In this document: piece by piece, positions 16,109 through 25,803 of the stretch | Position numbering within the stretch: position 1 is the stretch's first letter | Layout of the letters: each line of letters opens with the position of its first letter | Assembly: GCA_937926515.1 (NCBI GenBank) | Contig: CALAZZ010000165.1 | Span: 1-33,342, forward strand | Direction of reading: 5' to 3' | Source: an uncultured Bacteroidales bacterium | GTDB taxonomy: Bacteria; Bacteroidota; Bacteroidia; Bacteroidales; F082 | Length of the DNA stretch: 33,342 bases | The notes under the pieces: model-generated | What the model was told of the DNA's origin: nothing | Seen by the model: the letters and a program-made list of their open reading frames with translations, nothing else | Database searches by the model: none | Position numbers and translations under genes: made by a program

Positions 16109-18997
16109 TTATTGCAATCGATCTACCTGTTCTTGTGCGTTTTTGATGATGCTATCAGAGCGGTTACGAGCTTGTTGGACAACTTCATTGGCACGTTTAT
16201 CAGCTTCATTGATAAGTTTTTGCGCAGCATTATCGGCCTCGTTTCGCATCCGTCGAGCTGTTTCTCTGGCAGCCATTTCGGCTACCATACCCTTTTGTTT
16301 ACCTTCTTGCTCAACACGCTGAGCTTGTGCTTCAGCTTCGCTACGCAATTTTTCTGCAGCCCGGCTTGCTTCTGACCTGATATTGGCTGCTGTAGATTCA
16401 GCCTGTTGCATGATCTGGGCTGCCTGGTCCCGTGCCTGCTGCATAATCCTATCAGCCTCCTGGCGCACACGCTGAACGGCTTCTTCTTTTTGCTGCTGAA
16501 GGGCTTGTCTTGCCTGTTCTTCCAATGTGGACCGCAAATTACTGGCAAAATTCCGGTAGTCGAGTTCGATCCGGGGACTTCGCACATCACCGGTTAATCG
16601 AGCTATCACGCTTATGGGGGTATCCGGATTTAGCGCCACACGAAGCGTACCACCCTGGTTAACAAGATCAGTGATCTGCCCTGCCAGATTTCTGCCAATC
16701 TTGGAAAAAGGCATCTGAAACAACATTTCATAATCTATACTTTGGTCAAAACCAACTGAACCGCCAATGGTCACCTGAGATCCGGCATAACTCAGACCCA
16801 CAGGTTTCTGGAAAACCCGGCCGTTAACAAATTCATATGAAAAATTAAGTCCATCGGTTACCAGTCTCTTATAGTCATCATTCCCAAGCATATCTGCCAA
16901 TCTGACAAGGATATCCGAGGCTTGTATTACCAGCCGCGAAGTTTGAAGATTTCCTCCACCAACAATTGACTCATATACTGGATTCAGATCTCGATCAAGT
17001 TTAGCTCTCATTTTAAATCCGGTTGAGAAATCACCAGATGTTTTCTCAGCCACGGGTGCAAGTTGCTGCATAATTCCTATTTGACTATATGCCAATGGTA
17101 TATCAAATTTATTGATGCCAAAATTGATGTCAATCATGGGGTTTTCGATATCAGCGCCATCAAATGAACCATTCATGTTCAGAGTTCCGCCAATCAATTC
17201 AGCTGAAAGGGGAGCAAACTCAAGCTTTTTGTTCTTGTAATGTAGTGAAGCCGAAGCATTATCCAATTCAAACTGTTCATAAACCAATTTATCAATTTCA
17301 GCATTGAAACGAAAGTCGATCCGCTCCGGCATATTCAACTCGAAAGTGGCTGTGTCAGGCTGCGCTTCCTCATCCCCTTCCGTTTGCAATACACTCATTA
17401 GTTCATTGGTATCCAGCAACTTTGACTTCAATCTGAGGTTACCGGTCAGCTCATCATCATTTAAATAATAAGGCAAATAGTCTTGAATTCTTCCGGAAAG
17501 ATTAATATCACTTTTTCCGATATTTGATTGCATATTGACCAGATCCAGGTATGCCGGTGAAACATTAAGCTGGACCTGACTGATTGACAGCGGCAAAGCA
17601 AAGGCACCTGATTGAATATTGATATCACGAGCCAAGAGGGAACCCATGGCAGTGATCTGGTTTAGATCATTGGCCTCAACAGCCTGCATGTTCCCTTTCA
17701 AACTTACATCAAATTGCATATTGCCATTTACGTGTTCTCTTTCTTCAAAATGGAATGCCTGTGAAAGTTGCTCAAAGTCGAGTTTCCCATTGATTGTAGC
17801 ATCAAAATCCGGATTGCTGATTGGTGTTTTTAACAACAGTTTTGACCGAAACGGATTATTTTCAATTTCAAAATCAAACTTATTCAAAGCCAATATAGTA
17901 GCATCCGGATCGCCGGTTCGGTTGTCAATCTTCAGGTCGATATTGATTTGATGTACTCCGACAGGTAAATCAGGATACTTAAAATCAGCATTATACACTT
18001 CCAGATCAAGTTTGAACCCGGGCAAACTTTCATCACTATAATTCCCTTTTACTGAACCTGTGAGTGAAAACTGTCCGTTTGTATGTACTTGATCAAATTC
18101 TTTGGCATAGATGACCGGCACGAGTGATAAAAGTGATTTAAAATCAGATTTAATAGTTTCAAAAGTCAAGAGGATCATGAGTCCGTTGTCGGTAAAACCA
18201 AAGCTCCCGTCCCCTGTCAGTGCCAGATCGTTCAGATAGATGCTGTTTCGGTTTAGTGTATAAATACTGTTTTCAAAATCAGCATTGATAATGGCCTGGT
18301 AATTTAGCTTTATATTTTTCAGCCACGCAAAATTTTCATACCATAAGTCAAATTCAACTGCTTTTAGTTCAGTAGTGAGCAGTGCTTCATCCTCAGAGAA
18401 ACGTCCGCTCACTGTGCCCGATACGTCACGGGAAAAAACTTCGAGTTCAAGCTCATGATCTATATAGGCTAATCTGCCGTTGTGCAAACGTATACTTCTC
18501 AAATTCATAACAAAAGGATCAGTATCAGAAATATTTGCTGAGTCCTCTGTAGGATCACTAACCGGCACTATATCCCAGTTCACAGCTCCTTCCTTGTTGG
18601 TAATTAGGGTAGCCATTGGTTGATGAAGGTCTATACGTTTTATCTCAATCTGCTCATCACGGAACACACTTATCGCATCAAGGGTAAGGCTCACTGCTTC
18701 TGCATAAAACAAGGTATCGCCTTCAAAGGGAACCTTATTGATCACACTGATCTGCTTCAGATCCAGCGTTAAAGATGGAAAACTTCGAAAAAATGTAAGC
18801 CTTGCATCCTCAAAATCAACAACTGCATTCAGGTTTTTATTGATCTCTGATTTTGCATAATCGACCAATTTCCCTTTGATGAAAAAAGGCACAATGATCA
18901 GCGTGAGCAAAAACAGGCCGGCCAGTATCGCAAGAAACAGCACCAGTCCTCTACCAAAGCTCTTTTTGTTTTTTGATTGGTTTTCAATAGTTTCCAT
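16109..18997 (-). CDS. AsmA-family envelope protein with long coiled-coil tail
   Basis: This 962-residue protein has one N-terminal membrane helix (about 17-40) followed by the AsmA N-terminal pattern (VVDFEDARLTFFRSFPSLTL) and a long beta-rich repeat region ending in an AsmA-like C-terminal domain (GGNLQTSRLVIQASDIL, about 700-820). AsmA/TamB-like proteins span the periplasm and are implicated in lipid transfer and outer-membrane homeostasis. Unusually, the last 140 residues (from about 823) are a highly charged Ala/Glu/Gln/Arg helix, for example RMRNEADNAAQKLINEADK, predicted to form a coiled coil. It starts 21 bases after aroC and is probably cotranscribed with it. Confidence 0.82.
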   Translation of the reverse strand: METIENQSKNKKSFGRGLVLFLAILAGLFLLTLIIVPFFIKGKLVDYAKSEINKNLNAVVDFEDARLTFFRSFPSLTLDLKQISVINKVPFEGDTLFYAEAVSLTLDAISVFRDEQIEIKRIDLHQPMATLITNKEGAVNWDIVPVSDPTEDSANISDTDPFVMNLRSIRLHNGRLAYIDHELELEVFSRDVSGTVSGRFSEDEALLTTELKAVEFDLWYENFAWLKNIKLNYQAIINADFENSIYTLNRNSIYLNDLALTGDGSFGFTDNGLMILLTFETIKSDFKSLLSLVPVIYAKEFDQVHTNGQFSLTGSVKGNYSDESLPGFKLDLEVYNADFKYPDLPVGVHQINIDLKIDNRTGDPDATILALNKFDFEIENNPFRSKLLLKTPISNPDFDATINGKLDFEQLSQAFHFEEREHVNGNMQFDVSLKGNMQAVEANDLNQITAMGSLLARDINIQSGAFALPLSISQVQLNVSPAYLDLVNMQSNIGKSDINLSGRIQDYLPYYLNDDELTGNLRLKSKLLDTNELMSVLQTEGDEEAQPDTATFELNMPERIDFRFNAEIDKLVYEQFELDNASASLHYKNKKLEFAPLSAELIGGTLNMNGSFDGADIENPMIDINFGINKFDIPLAYSQIGIMQQLAPVAEKTSGDFSTGFKMRAKLDRDLNPVYESIVGGGNLQTSRLVIQASDILVRLADMLGNDDYKRLVTDGLNFSYEFVNGRVFQKPVGLSYAGSQVTIGGSVGFDQSIDYEMLFQMPFSKIGRNLAGQITDLVNQGGTLRVALNPDTPISVIARLTGDVRSPRIELDYRNFASNLRSTLEEQARQALQQQKEEAVQRVRQEADRIMQQARDQAAQIMQQAESTAANIRSEASRAAEKLRSEAEAQAQRVEQEGKQKGMVAEMAARETARRMRNEADNAAQKLINEADKRANEVVQQARNRSDSIIKNAQEQVDRLQ

Positions 18998-19018
18998 AAT
19001 ATTTAAGGAGTATTAATT

Positions 19019-20101
19019 TTAATAAGCTGAATAGATCTTCTGTCTAAGGAGGTGATCGGTGATCACCAATGCAGCCATGGCTTCTACAATGGGAACTGCA
19101 CGAGGAACCACACACACATCATGACGACCCTTGCCGGCAATGGTAACTTCATTACCTTCAGCATCCAGAGTCTGCTGATCACGCATCAGGCTTGCTACCG
19201 GCTTAAATGCCACCCTGAAATAAATATTTTCACCGTTGGAAATCCCACCTTGTATCCCACCTGAGTGATTGGTAAGTGTGTGTATTTCACCCTCTTTACT
19301 GATAAAAGTGTCATTATGCTCTGATCCTTTCATTCGTGCACTTTCAAAGCCGCTTCCAATTTCAAATCCCTTTACTGCATTGATGCTAAGCATGGCCTTT
19401 GCCAGATCAGCATGAAGCTTGTCAAAAACGGGCGCTCCCAAACCTGCGGGCACATCCGTAATAATACAATTTATAATACCACCGAGCGTGTCACCCTCAA
19501 GCCTGGTTTTTTCAATCAGTTCAATGATCCGCACAGAAGTTTCATGATGTGGACACCTCACCAAGGATGATTCGATTGAGGCCTGATCAGGAACAACTTC
19601 TTGTGAAGGCATTTCTACAGTGCCAATCTGGCTAACATATCCGGTGATCTTTATTTTGTAATCCTTAAGCAACATCATAGAAATAGCTCCTGCTACAACC
19701 CGGGCCACAGTTTCGCGTGCCGATGAACGCCCCCCTCCCCTATGATCACGGTGACCATACTTGGCTTGATAGGTAAAATCAGCATGAGAAGGCCTGTAAG
19801 CTTTCTTCAGGTGCTCATAGTCATCCGACTTCACATCTTTATTCCACACCACAAATGCGATGGGGCTGCCTGTGGTGACTCCCTCATAAATACCTGAAAG
19901 GAATTCCACCTCATCTTCCTCATTGCGCGGTGTAACCAGCCTGGACTGACCTGGTCTGCGACGTCGCACATCCTGTTTTATCTGTTCAAAATCAATTGAT
20001 ACACCTGATGGAAAACCATCCAAAACACCTCCAATTGCTTTTCCGTGCGATTCACCAAAGGTTGTCAGCTTTAATAGCTCACCAAAAGTATTTGCTGCCA
20101 T
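19019..20101 (-). CDS. aroC: Chorismate synthase AroC
   Basis: AroC converts 5-enolpyruvylshikimate-3-phosphate to chorismate, the last step of the shikimate pathway, using reduced FMN. The 360-residue protein has the first signature FGESHGKAIG (16-25), the FMN/substrate segment GHRDHRGGGRSSARETVARV and the C-terminal RHDVCVVPRAVPIVEAM. The open frame reaches further upstream to 20131, but the ATG at 20101 gives the standard N-terminus MAANTFGELL and sits just below a consensus -7 box; the extra residues (MFRLLMYLCC) would be foreign to the family. The AsmA-family gene follows 21 bases later; no other shikimate gene is adjacent. Confidence 0.96.
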   Translation of the reverse strand: MAANTFGELLKLTTFGESHGKAIGGVLDGFPSGVSIDFEQIKQDVRRRRPGQSRLVTPRNEEDEVEFLSGIYEGVTTGSPIAFVVWNKDVKSDDYEHLKKAYRPSHADFTYQAKYGHRDHRGGGRSSARETVARVVAGAISMMLLKDYKIKITGYVSQIGTVEMPSQEVVPDQASIESSLVRCPHHETSVRIIELIEKTRLEGDTLGGIINCIITDVPAGLGAPVFDKLHADLAKAMLSINAVKGFEIGSGFESARMKGSEHNDTFISKEGEIHTLTNHSGGIQGGISNGENIYFRVAFKPVASLMRDQQTLDAEGNEVTIAGKGRHDVCVVPRAVPIVEAMAALVITDHLLRQKIYSAY

Positions 20102-20105
20102 GCAA

Positions 20106-20113
20106 CAAAGATA
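20106..20113 (-). promoter_or_regulatory. -7 promoter box touching the aroC start codon
   Basis: The minus strand reads TATCTTTG, then TTGC, then the aroC ATG at 20101. The match to TAnnTTTG is exact; no TTG is correctly spaced upstream (the nearest is 15 bases away). Transcription would start at or within a base or two of the ATG, implying a leaderless message. Confidence 0.5.
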
Positions 20114-20221
20114 CATCAGAAGCCTGAACAATGTTTATTTAAGCCAAAAAGTTTCAGAAATATGACTATGAGAATCAAGAGGCCTTGTGACTGTTTTGTG
20201 AAAGAATTACATGCTCAATGG

Positions 20222-22645
20222 CTAAAAACTCATGGAAACAGACATAATAAAATTACGCCCGGGACCTGCCAAACCAGAAGAGTACGGACGGTATCGCCTG
20301 TCGGTAATATTTTCGATACCACCACTCAGATTCAGTTGATCAGTAAGTTGATAAACCGCTTTGAAATTAATAGTATGCCATGCCGGTGAATAGGGATATC
20401 CATTTTCATCCTTTGCATATAAATAGGCTTTGTTTCTCTCCTCTTCAGGTAATTGATCAAAACTTACCTTGTTGTTGAAAACTCCATTCAACTCGGCGCG
20501 CAGCTTGCGGGTGGTGAAACTAAGTCTGGTCCGCCCAAAAAATGGTGCAGCATGACGTAAAGGTCCTTTGCTTCCATCATCAAGCTCTTCCTCACCTTTT
20601 TGCCAGGTCAGGCTTGTATACAAGCCAAACCCAAATGGCAGTTTTATCTCCAAACCTGCCTGAACACCATACACTTCGGCCTGTGATGCATTCTGTATGG
20701 CCAGCACACGACTCATTTCACCATCATAGGGTAAGCTATCCGCACCTCCAATTGTAAAAGGACGGCGAACCATCGCATCTTTTAGCCGGGTGTAGTATGC
20801 TGATGCATCAACCTTAACCGTATTGCCAATGTAGTGCGCCATAGCGAGATCAATATTCCGGGCATATTCAGCTTTAAGATCAGGATTGGGTACGATGACA
20901 GATCCCGGTTCAGAATCAAACACCTTTCCAATATCATCTATGTTTGGCGCTCGAAATCCTGTTGAAAAATTCGTGCTTAGTGTCCATCTATCGTTTGGAT
21001 TTAAAACAATACCTACACTTCCGTTAAATGCACTGTTATTCAATCTGGCCACAGTAAATGGAAATGAATAAAAGCTCGTATCAAATTGAGCATTTAACCC
21101 ATAGTGTGAGTATCTAATACCCAGCGTTGCCAACAACAATGGACTAAATCGGTGCTGAAGGCTGGCAAAAGCACCCATGGAGGTCCAATCCGATTGAGGG
21201 TAGCGTGCCGGACCTGGCTCAGAAAAAAGAAGTTCATTTTTAAAGTTTTTCCCTTCTGAGTCTACCTCATTGAATATGTACTCCAACCCATAAACCAAAT
21301 GGGATTGAACGGTCATTTTTTTTATAAAATCGAATTGAACTTGATATGCTTTAACCTGCTCATATCTATGCCTGATAATTGAATTGCCAAAATTACGATC
21401 GTGACGGCTCTCCTTGAACAACTGAAAAGCAGCTGTCATACTGGCCTCATCAAACAGAAGGGTCATCTGCTTATACTTGGCAGAGAATGAATTCATCATC
21501 CACAGTTGCGGTCCGTAGTACCATTCGGCACTACGTGGTTGATCGCCGCGATATTGTATGAGCCTGTCGTACCGGTCAAAGTCAGTGGTATTGCTATAAA
21601 CAAGACTGTATAAAAAATCCCATCTTGTGTTTGGCGTAAACCGGATTTTCTGCAGCAAATTAATCTGGTCATAGGCTGTAGGGTATTGTAAAAGATCATC
21701 ATCTGATTGCCGGACAATATCCTGACCGTCCTGCTGCTCCACATATTCTGTTCGCAGGTATTCATCCGGTCCAAATTTACCCATCTTCAGATGACCAAAT
21801 CTATTTAATGTTATACTGCTAATTGAAGCCCAGGCTTTACTTTTAATCCCCACATGCAGGTGTGCAGTTGTTTCTGTATTGGCGGAAGCAAATCGGGCAG
21901 CAGCATTTCCGTTGACACTAAACTTACCGTCCTTTGAGATCTCTGGATCCAGCAGATAAAACGACATTACACCACCTATTGCATCACTGCCATAAACCAC
22001 AGAACCTGGTCCAAACATCACTTCAACCATTTTAACGGAATAGGGATCAATGGAAATGATGTTGTGCAGGTTACCACTTCGAAAAATGGCATTGTTCATC
22101 CTGATGCCATCCACACTGATCAGTAAGCGGTTGGTCGAAAAGCCACGGATCATAGGGCTTCCACCACCCTGCTGACTTTTTTGAATGTATACCTCACCTG
22201 TACTACCCAATAAATCAGCAGCAGTTTGCGGGTTCTGCATTTGAATCTCAAACGGACGAATGCTTGTGATGCGGCTTGTAAGGTCCTTGCGCGATTGGGC
22301 CCATCGTGTAGCTGCTATAACCACTTCATCCAGCCGGAAATCAGTTTGAGATAAGTAAACCCTGAAATGTTCCGCTTGTAATTCGTCATATGAATACAAC
22401 TTCGATTCGTAACCTATCAGGCTGACATAAATACTGTCAAACCCTTTATAAGCCTCTACATCAGCTTTTCCACGCTCATCTGTATAGGTGATGATCTGTA
22501 ACTTATTATTGGAAATTGCTACAAAGTAAATCGGCTCACCCGTATTTCTATCAAACACCGTAAGTGTTTGGCTAATAGTGTTTTCGGCTGACAATAAAAA
22601 AATCAATTGAAGAAGTATTCCAAGTCTCAGGCCCCTACATAACAT
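20222..22645 (-). CDS. TonB-dependent outer-membrane receptor
   Basis: This 807-residue protein begins with a signal peptide (to about residue 26, ending in ENTISQ), then a carboxypeptidase-regulatory-like beta-sandwich (about 27-110, LTVFDRNTGEPIYFVAIS) common in Bacteroidota receptors. A plug domain follows (about 115-240; PQTAADLLGSTGEVYIQKS and SPMIRGFSTNRLLISVDGIR), then a 22-strand-type barrel ending in aromatic F807 (FIMSVSMSF). Receptors of this kind take up iron chelates, haem, cobalamin or other ligands using TonB energy. There is no SusD partner next to it, so a glycan role is less likely. The ligand is unknown; the end YRPYSSGLAGPGRNF is reminiscent of haem/siderophore-type receptors, a weak hint. 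Confidence 0.9.
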   Translation of the reverse strand: MLCRGLRLGILLQLIFLLSAENTISQTLTVFDRNTGEPIYFVAISNNKLQIITYTDERGKADVEAYKGFDSIYVSLIGYESKLYSYDELQAEHFRVYLSQTDFRLDEVVIAATRWAQSRKDLTSRITSIRPFEIQMQNPQTAADLLGSTGEVYIQKSQQGGGSPMIRGFSTNRLLISVDGIRMNNAIFRSGNLHNIISIDPYSVKMVEVMFGPGSVVYGSDAIGGVMSFYLLDPEISKDGKFSVNGNAAARFASANTETTAHLHVGIKSKAWASISSITLNRFGHLKMGKFGPDEYLRTEYVEQQDGQDIVRQSDDDLLQYPTAYDQINLLQKIRFTPNTRWDFLYSLVYSNTTDFDRYDRLIQYRGDQPRSAEWYYGPQLWMMNSFSAKYKQMTLLFDEASMTAAFQLFKESRHDRNFGNSIIRHRYEQVKAYQVQFDFIKKMTVQSHLVYGLEYIFNEVDSEGKNFKNELLFSEPGPARYPQSDWTSMGAFASLQHRFSPLLLATLGIRYSHYGLNAQFDTSFYSFPFTVARLNNSAFNGSVGIVLNPNDRWTLSTNFSTGFRAPNIDDIGKVFDSEPGSVIVPNPDLKAEYARNIDLAMAHYIGNTVKVDASAYYTRLKDAMVRRPFTIGGADSLPYDGEMSRVLAIQNASQAEVYGVQAGLEIKLPFGFGLYTSLTWQKGEEELDDGSKGPLRHAAPFFGRTRLSFTTRKLRAELNGVFNNKVSFDQLPEEERNKAYLYAKDENGYPYSPAWHTINFKAVYQLTDQLNLSGGIENITDRRYRPYSSGLAGPGRNFIMSVSMSF

Positions 22646-22672
22646 ACCTTTCGAATCATCAAATTAAACGGG

Positions 22673-22680
22673 CAAAGTTA
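22673..22680 (-). promoter_or_regulatory. -7 promoter box for the TonB-dependent receptor gene
   Basis: The minus strand reads TAACTTTG, an exact TAnnTTTG match, about 28 bases from the ATG at 22645. No TTG is seen at the expected -33 spacing, which could fit an activated promoter. No Fur-box-like repeat was recognised here. Confidence 0.45.
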
Positions 22681-22895
22681 GCAATAATAAACGCTATAAT
22701 TAGGCTGTCATCTTTATCGTCTCTGTGGAGCTAATGCTGAATCAATAATGAAAAACACATTGGGTATTCAAGCCATTGAAGTTAAAAACCCAAACCTTGA
22801 ATTTATCAATTCTATCAAAATATGTACCTTTACAAAATAGAATTTTTTAAGTTAAATTACAGTAGTAATCTTTCGTGAAACCAAAACCTTTTGTC

Positions 22896-25793
22896 ATGAA
22901 AAAATTTACATTTATATTATTAATTCTTTTGTTATCAAGTCTTTACAATTATAGTCCTGCAGCTGACCGAGGCGGAGAGTGGACAATCGTTGCTTCCTAT
23001 TCAGTGCCTGGCAAGGCATCAGGTCTTGCATGGGATGGAACCTATATCTACTTTGGGATTTACGGATCACAGGGTGACAGGGTCTATCGTTTCGATCCAG
23101 CAACAGGTGGCTCTCAGCTTCAGTTTACGAATCCGGCTATCGGCGATTCCTACGGAATGACATTCGATGGCGAACATCTTTGGATTATCGACAGGGATGG
23201 TTCACCGTCTTATGCCTTAGAACTAGACCTTGATGGTACTATAATCTCACAGTTTGATCTTCCGGACCAGTACATGTCCGGCATTGCTTACGATGATGGG
23301 GATTTCTGGGTGTGTACCTACCACCCGAATCCGGGTATTATATACAAAGTGGATAACACAGGCGACATTTTACATCAGTTTGTGCCACCAGATGACCAAC
23401 CCTGGGATATTTGCCTTCATGATGATGATCTGTGGATTGTAGATTATTTTGCCCATATGATCCATAAAGTTGACCAGGATGGCAACGTGCTGGAAAGTCA
23501 TGAATCTGAAATCGAACGCCCTGCAGGCATCGTTTATGATGGTAATTTTGTCTGGTATGTTGATGGTCCGCTTGGCGGCAACAGTACATTATATAAAGTT
23601 GATCCGGGTGGAGCGGGTACTCCTGTGATCAATGTTCCGGTTGTCAGCCATGATTTTGGCAATGTAACCATTGGCTCAGATGAAGTTTGGGAACTAGAAG
23701 TTCAGAATATGGGGTCAGCCTCATTAAGTGTCAATAGTATATCTTTCCCTCCGGGTTTTCCGGTATATGCAGACCTGGATTTCCCAGTGGAGATACCTGC
23801 CGGCGATTCTTATTTGTTTCCATTGGTATTTGAGCCCACCGAACCGGGTGAGATCAACGGCAATGCGGTAATAAATTCCAATGACCCTATTAACAGCGCT
23901 GTTTCAGTTAACCTGACGGGATTCGGACTTAAGAGCGGGCCATACATCTATCAACCTATTGAAAGTCATGATTATGGGTCGATCCGAAAAGGAGCAACAA
24001 AACGTTGGCGGATGCACATCCAAAACCAGGGTGACGCAACTCTCACTATTGAGGAGATTGGTATCGACCTTCTTGATTTCTACGTGGGCGATCACGCTCC
24101 CTTACCTATTAATCTGGCTCCCCTTGGCATGATTAGCTTTGATATCTGGTTCTGGCCATCTAAAGGAGAGCCATACAATGCCATACTTAGTGTGACCAGC
24201 AATGATCCGGAGCAAAACCCCTTTGAAGTGGAACTAACAGGAGCAGGTGTGGACGGTGAATATCCCATCGGCACTCAATTATGGAATCATTATATAACCA
24301 GCAGCTGGGACAACAGCCCAAAAGCCATTGGTTTTATTCCTGACATCAGTGGTGATGGTATTGAGGATGTTATTGTCTGTTCTGAAGATAATTTTGTGCG
24401 CGCCCTAAACGGGAATGCCTCAGGAAGCAGCCAGGTGTTGTGGGAACGTGAAATATATTCCGGCTCAGTTTACCAGCAGAATGCCCTTTCATTCCCAGGC
24501 GACATCAATGAAGATGGTTATGATGATGTAGTAGTAGGTACCGCCTGGGGAGACAGATCAATTGTAGCCCTCAGTGGTAAAACAGGTGAAATCTTATGGA
24601 AACATCAAACCAACAATTATGGTGGTGGCGGCTGGGTGTACCAAACAGACTCCCGCTTTGACTATAACGGTGACGGCTTTCCTGATGTGCTGGCTGCCTC
24701 AGGTAATGACGGTGAAAGCAACACTGGTCCGAGACGCGTTTATTGCCTTGACGGTAAAACAGGCACTCCAATATGGGAGTGTTTTGTAAATAGCGCTGCC
24801 TATGCTGTAATAGGCATTCCAGATGTAAATGGCGATGGCATTCCGGATGTAGTTGCCGGCGCTACCAGTCCGGGTGACTCGCCAGGACGTGTGATCGGTA
24901 TAAATGGCGCCACTGGGCAGATCATGTGGACATATAACACCTCAGGCACCGCTGTGTTTGCCCTCGCAATGCTTGACGATATCAATGATGATGACGTCCC
25001 TGATATTATCGCAGGTAGTTTTAACGGCAATGTATATCTTATCGACCCGGTCGATGGTCAAGTGCTTGAACAGGGTTATCTTGGAAACAATCTGCTCCTG
25101 CAGTTCTTCCGATTAGATGATATTGATGGTGATGGATATGTTGATATATTGCCAGCCAAAAGTGGAAATGTGCTTTCAGTGATAAATGGTAAAACAGGAG
25201 ACATGATTTGGTCGAAAGGCATGGCAGATCAAACCTGGAACCTATCACCCATTCACGATCTAACCGGAAATGGAATGAATGATATTGCCTTAGGAACCTT
25301 ATACCAAAACAATTATGTGTATTTCATCAATGGTGAAAATGGAGATGAATTATTTTCAGCGCCATTTGGTGAAGCTGTAGATGCCTTGGCAGTAATCCCG
25401 GATATTACAGGCGATCATTCATGGGAAATGGTGGCAGGTGGCCGTGAAGGCAAAGTGGTATGCTATTCCGGCGGCATTGACACCCCCGTGAGCACGCCTG
25501 AAATTTGGCCAAAACCTGAGTCATTTTACACTATGGCCTATCCAAACCCATTTCATGATCAAACATCCTTACGTTTCCATCTACCTGAAGACGGCATGCT
25601 TCAAGTGAGGATTTTCGACGTGAATGGCAGTCTGATTTGGGAACGAGAAGCTAAGTACCTGCAACAAGGCGACCATCAGATTGCCTGGAGGGGGACGGAT
25701 GATAAAGGAAACCGGCTAACACAAGGCATTTACATCTATGAAGTTATTTATCAATCGAAAACATCAAGGGGAAGAATAATCTTACTCGATTAA
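22896..25793 (+). CDS. T9SS-secreted multi-domain beta-propeller protein
   Basis: The frame opens at a GTG (22875), but the ATG at 22896 gives a clean signal peptide (MKKFTFILLILLLSSLYNYS). Residues about 25-245 are propeller-like repeats with the pattern YDGxxxW. Two HYDIN/choice-of-anchor-D-type immunoglobulin-like domains follow (about 248-346 and 346-452; SHDFGNVTIGS and SHDYGSIRKGA). A second propeller (about 460-870) has FG-GAP/PQQ-like repeats with calcium-binding loops such as DINEDGYDDVVVG, DYNGDGFPDVL and DVNGDGIPDVVAG. The last 85 residues are a T9SS sorting domain (YPNPFHDQTSLRFHLPEDG, ending RIILLD), also resembling a FlgD Ig-like fold. It is likely exported and surface-attached or released. 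No catalytic residues are recognised. The next gene follows after 10 bases. Confidence 0.85.
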   Translation: MKKFTFILLILLLSSLYNYSPAADRGGEWTIVASYSVPGKASGLAWDGTYIYFGIYGSQGDRVYRFDPATGGSQLQFTNPAIGDSYGMTFDGEHLWIIDRDGSPSYALELDLDGTIISQFDLPDQYMSGIAYDDGDFWVCTYHPNPGIIYKVDNTGDILHQFVPPDDQPWDICLHDDDLWIVDYFAHMIHKVDQDGNVLESHESEIERPAGIVYDGNFVWYVDGPLGGNSTLYKVDPGGAGTPVINVPVVSHDFGNVTIGSDEVWELEVQNMGSASLSVNSISFPPGFPVYADLDFPVEIPAGDSYLFPLVFEPTEPGEINGNAVINSNDPINSAVSVNLTGFGLKSGPYIYQPIESHDYGSIRKGATKRWRMHIQNQGDATLTIEEIGIDLLDFYVGDHAPLPINLAPLGMISFDIWFWPSKGEPYNAILSVTSNDPEQNPFEVELTGAGVDGEYPIGTQLWNHYITSSWDNSPKAIGFIPDISGDGIEDVIVCSEDNFVRALNGNASGSSQVLWEREIYSGSVYQQNALSFPGDINEDGYDDVVVGTAWGDRSIVALSGKTGEILWKHQTNNYGGGGWVYQTDSRFDYNGDGFPDVLAASGNDGESNTGPRRVYCLDGKTGTPIWECFVNSAAYAVIGIPDVNGDGIPDVVAGATSPGDSPGRVIGINGATGQIMWTYNTSGTAVFALAMLDDINDDDVPDIIAGSFNGNVYLIDPVDGQVLEQGYLGNNLLLQFFRLDDIDGDGYVDILPAKSGNVLSVINGKTGDMIWSKGMADQTWNLSPIHDLTGNGMNDIALGTLYQNNYVYFINGENGDELFSAPFGEAVDALAVIPDITGDHSWEMVAGGREGKVVCYSGGIDTPVSTPEIWPKPESFYTMAYPNPFHDQTSLRFHLPEDGMLQVRIFDVNGSLIWEREAKYLQQGDHQIAWRGTDDKGNRLTQGIYIYEVIYQSKTSRGRIILLD

Positions 25794-25803
25794 TACACTT
25801 GCT

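Noticed and set aside
16282..16590. Repetitive coding in the AsmA tail as a DNA tandem repeat
   Set aside because: The repetition is in amino-acid composition; no exact repeating DNA unit was found.
22797..22832. Promoter for the first T9SS cargo gene (TTG at 22797 and TACCTTTA at 22825)
   Set aside because: The -7 box has A in place of the final G, and the spacing is 25 bases instead of about 20.
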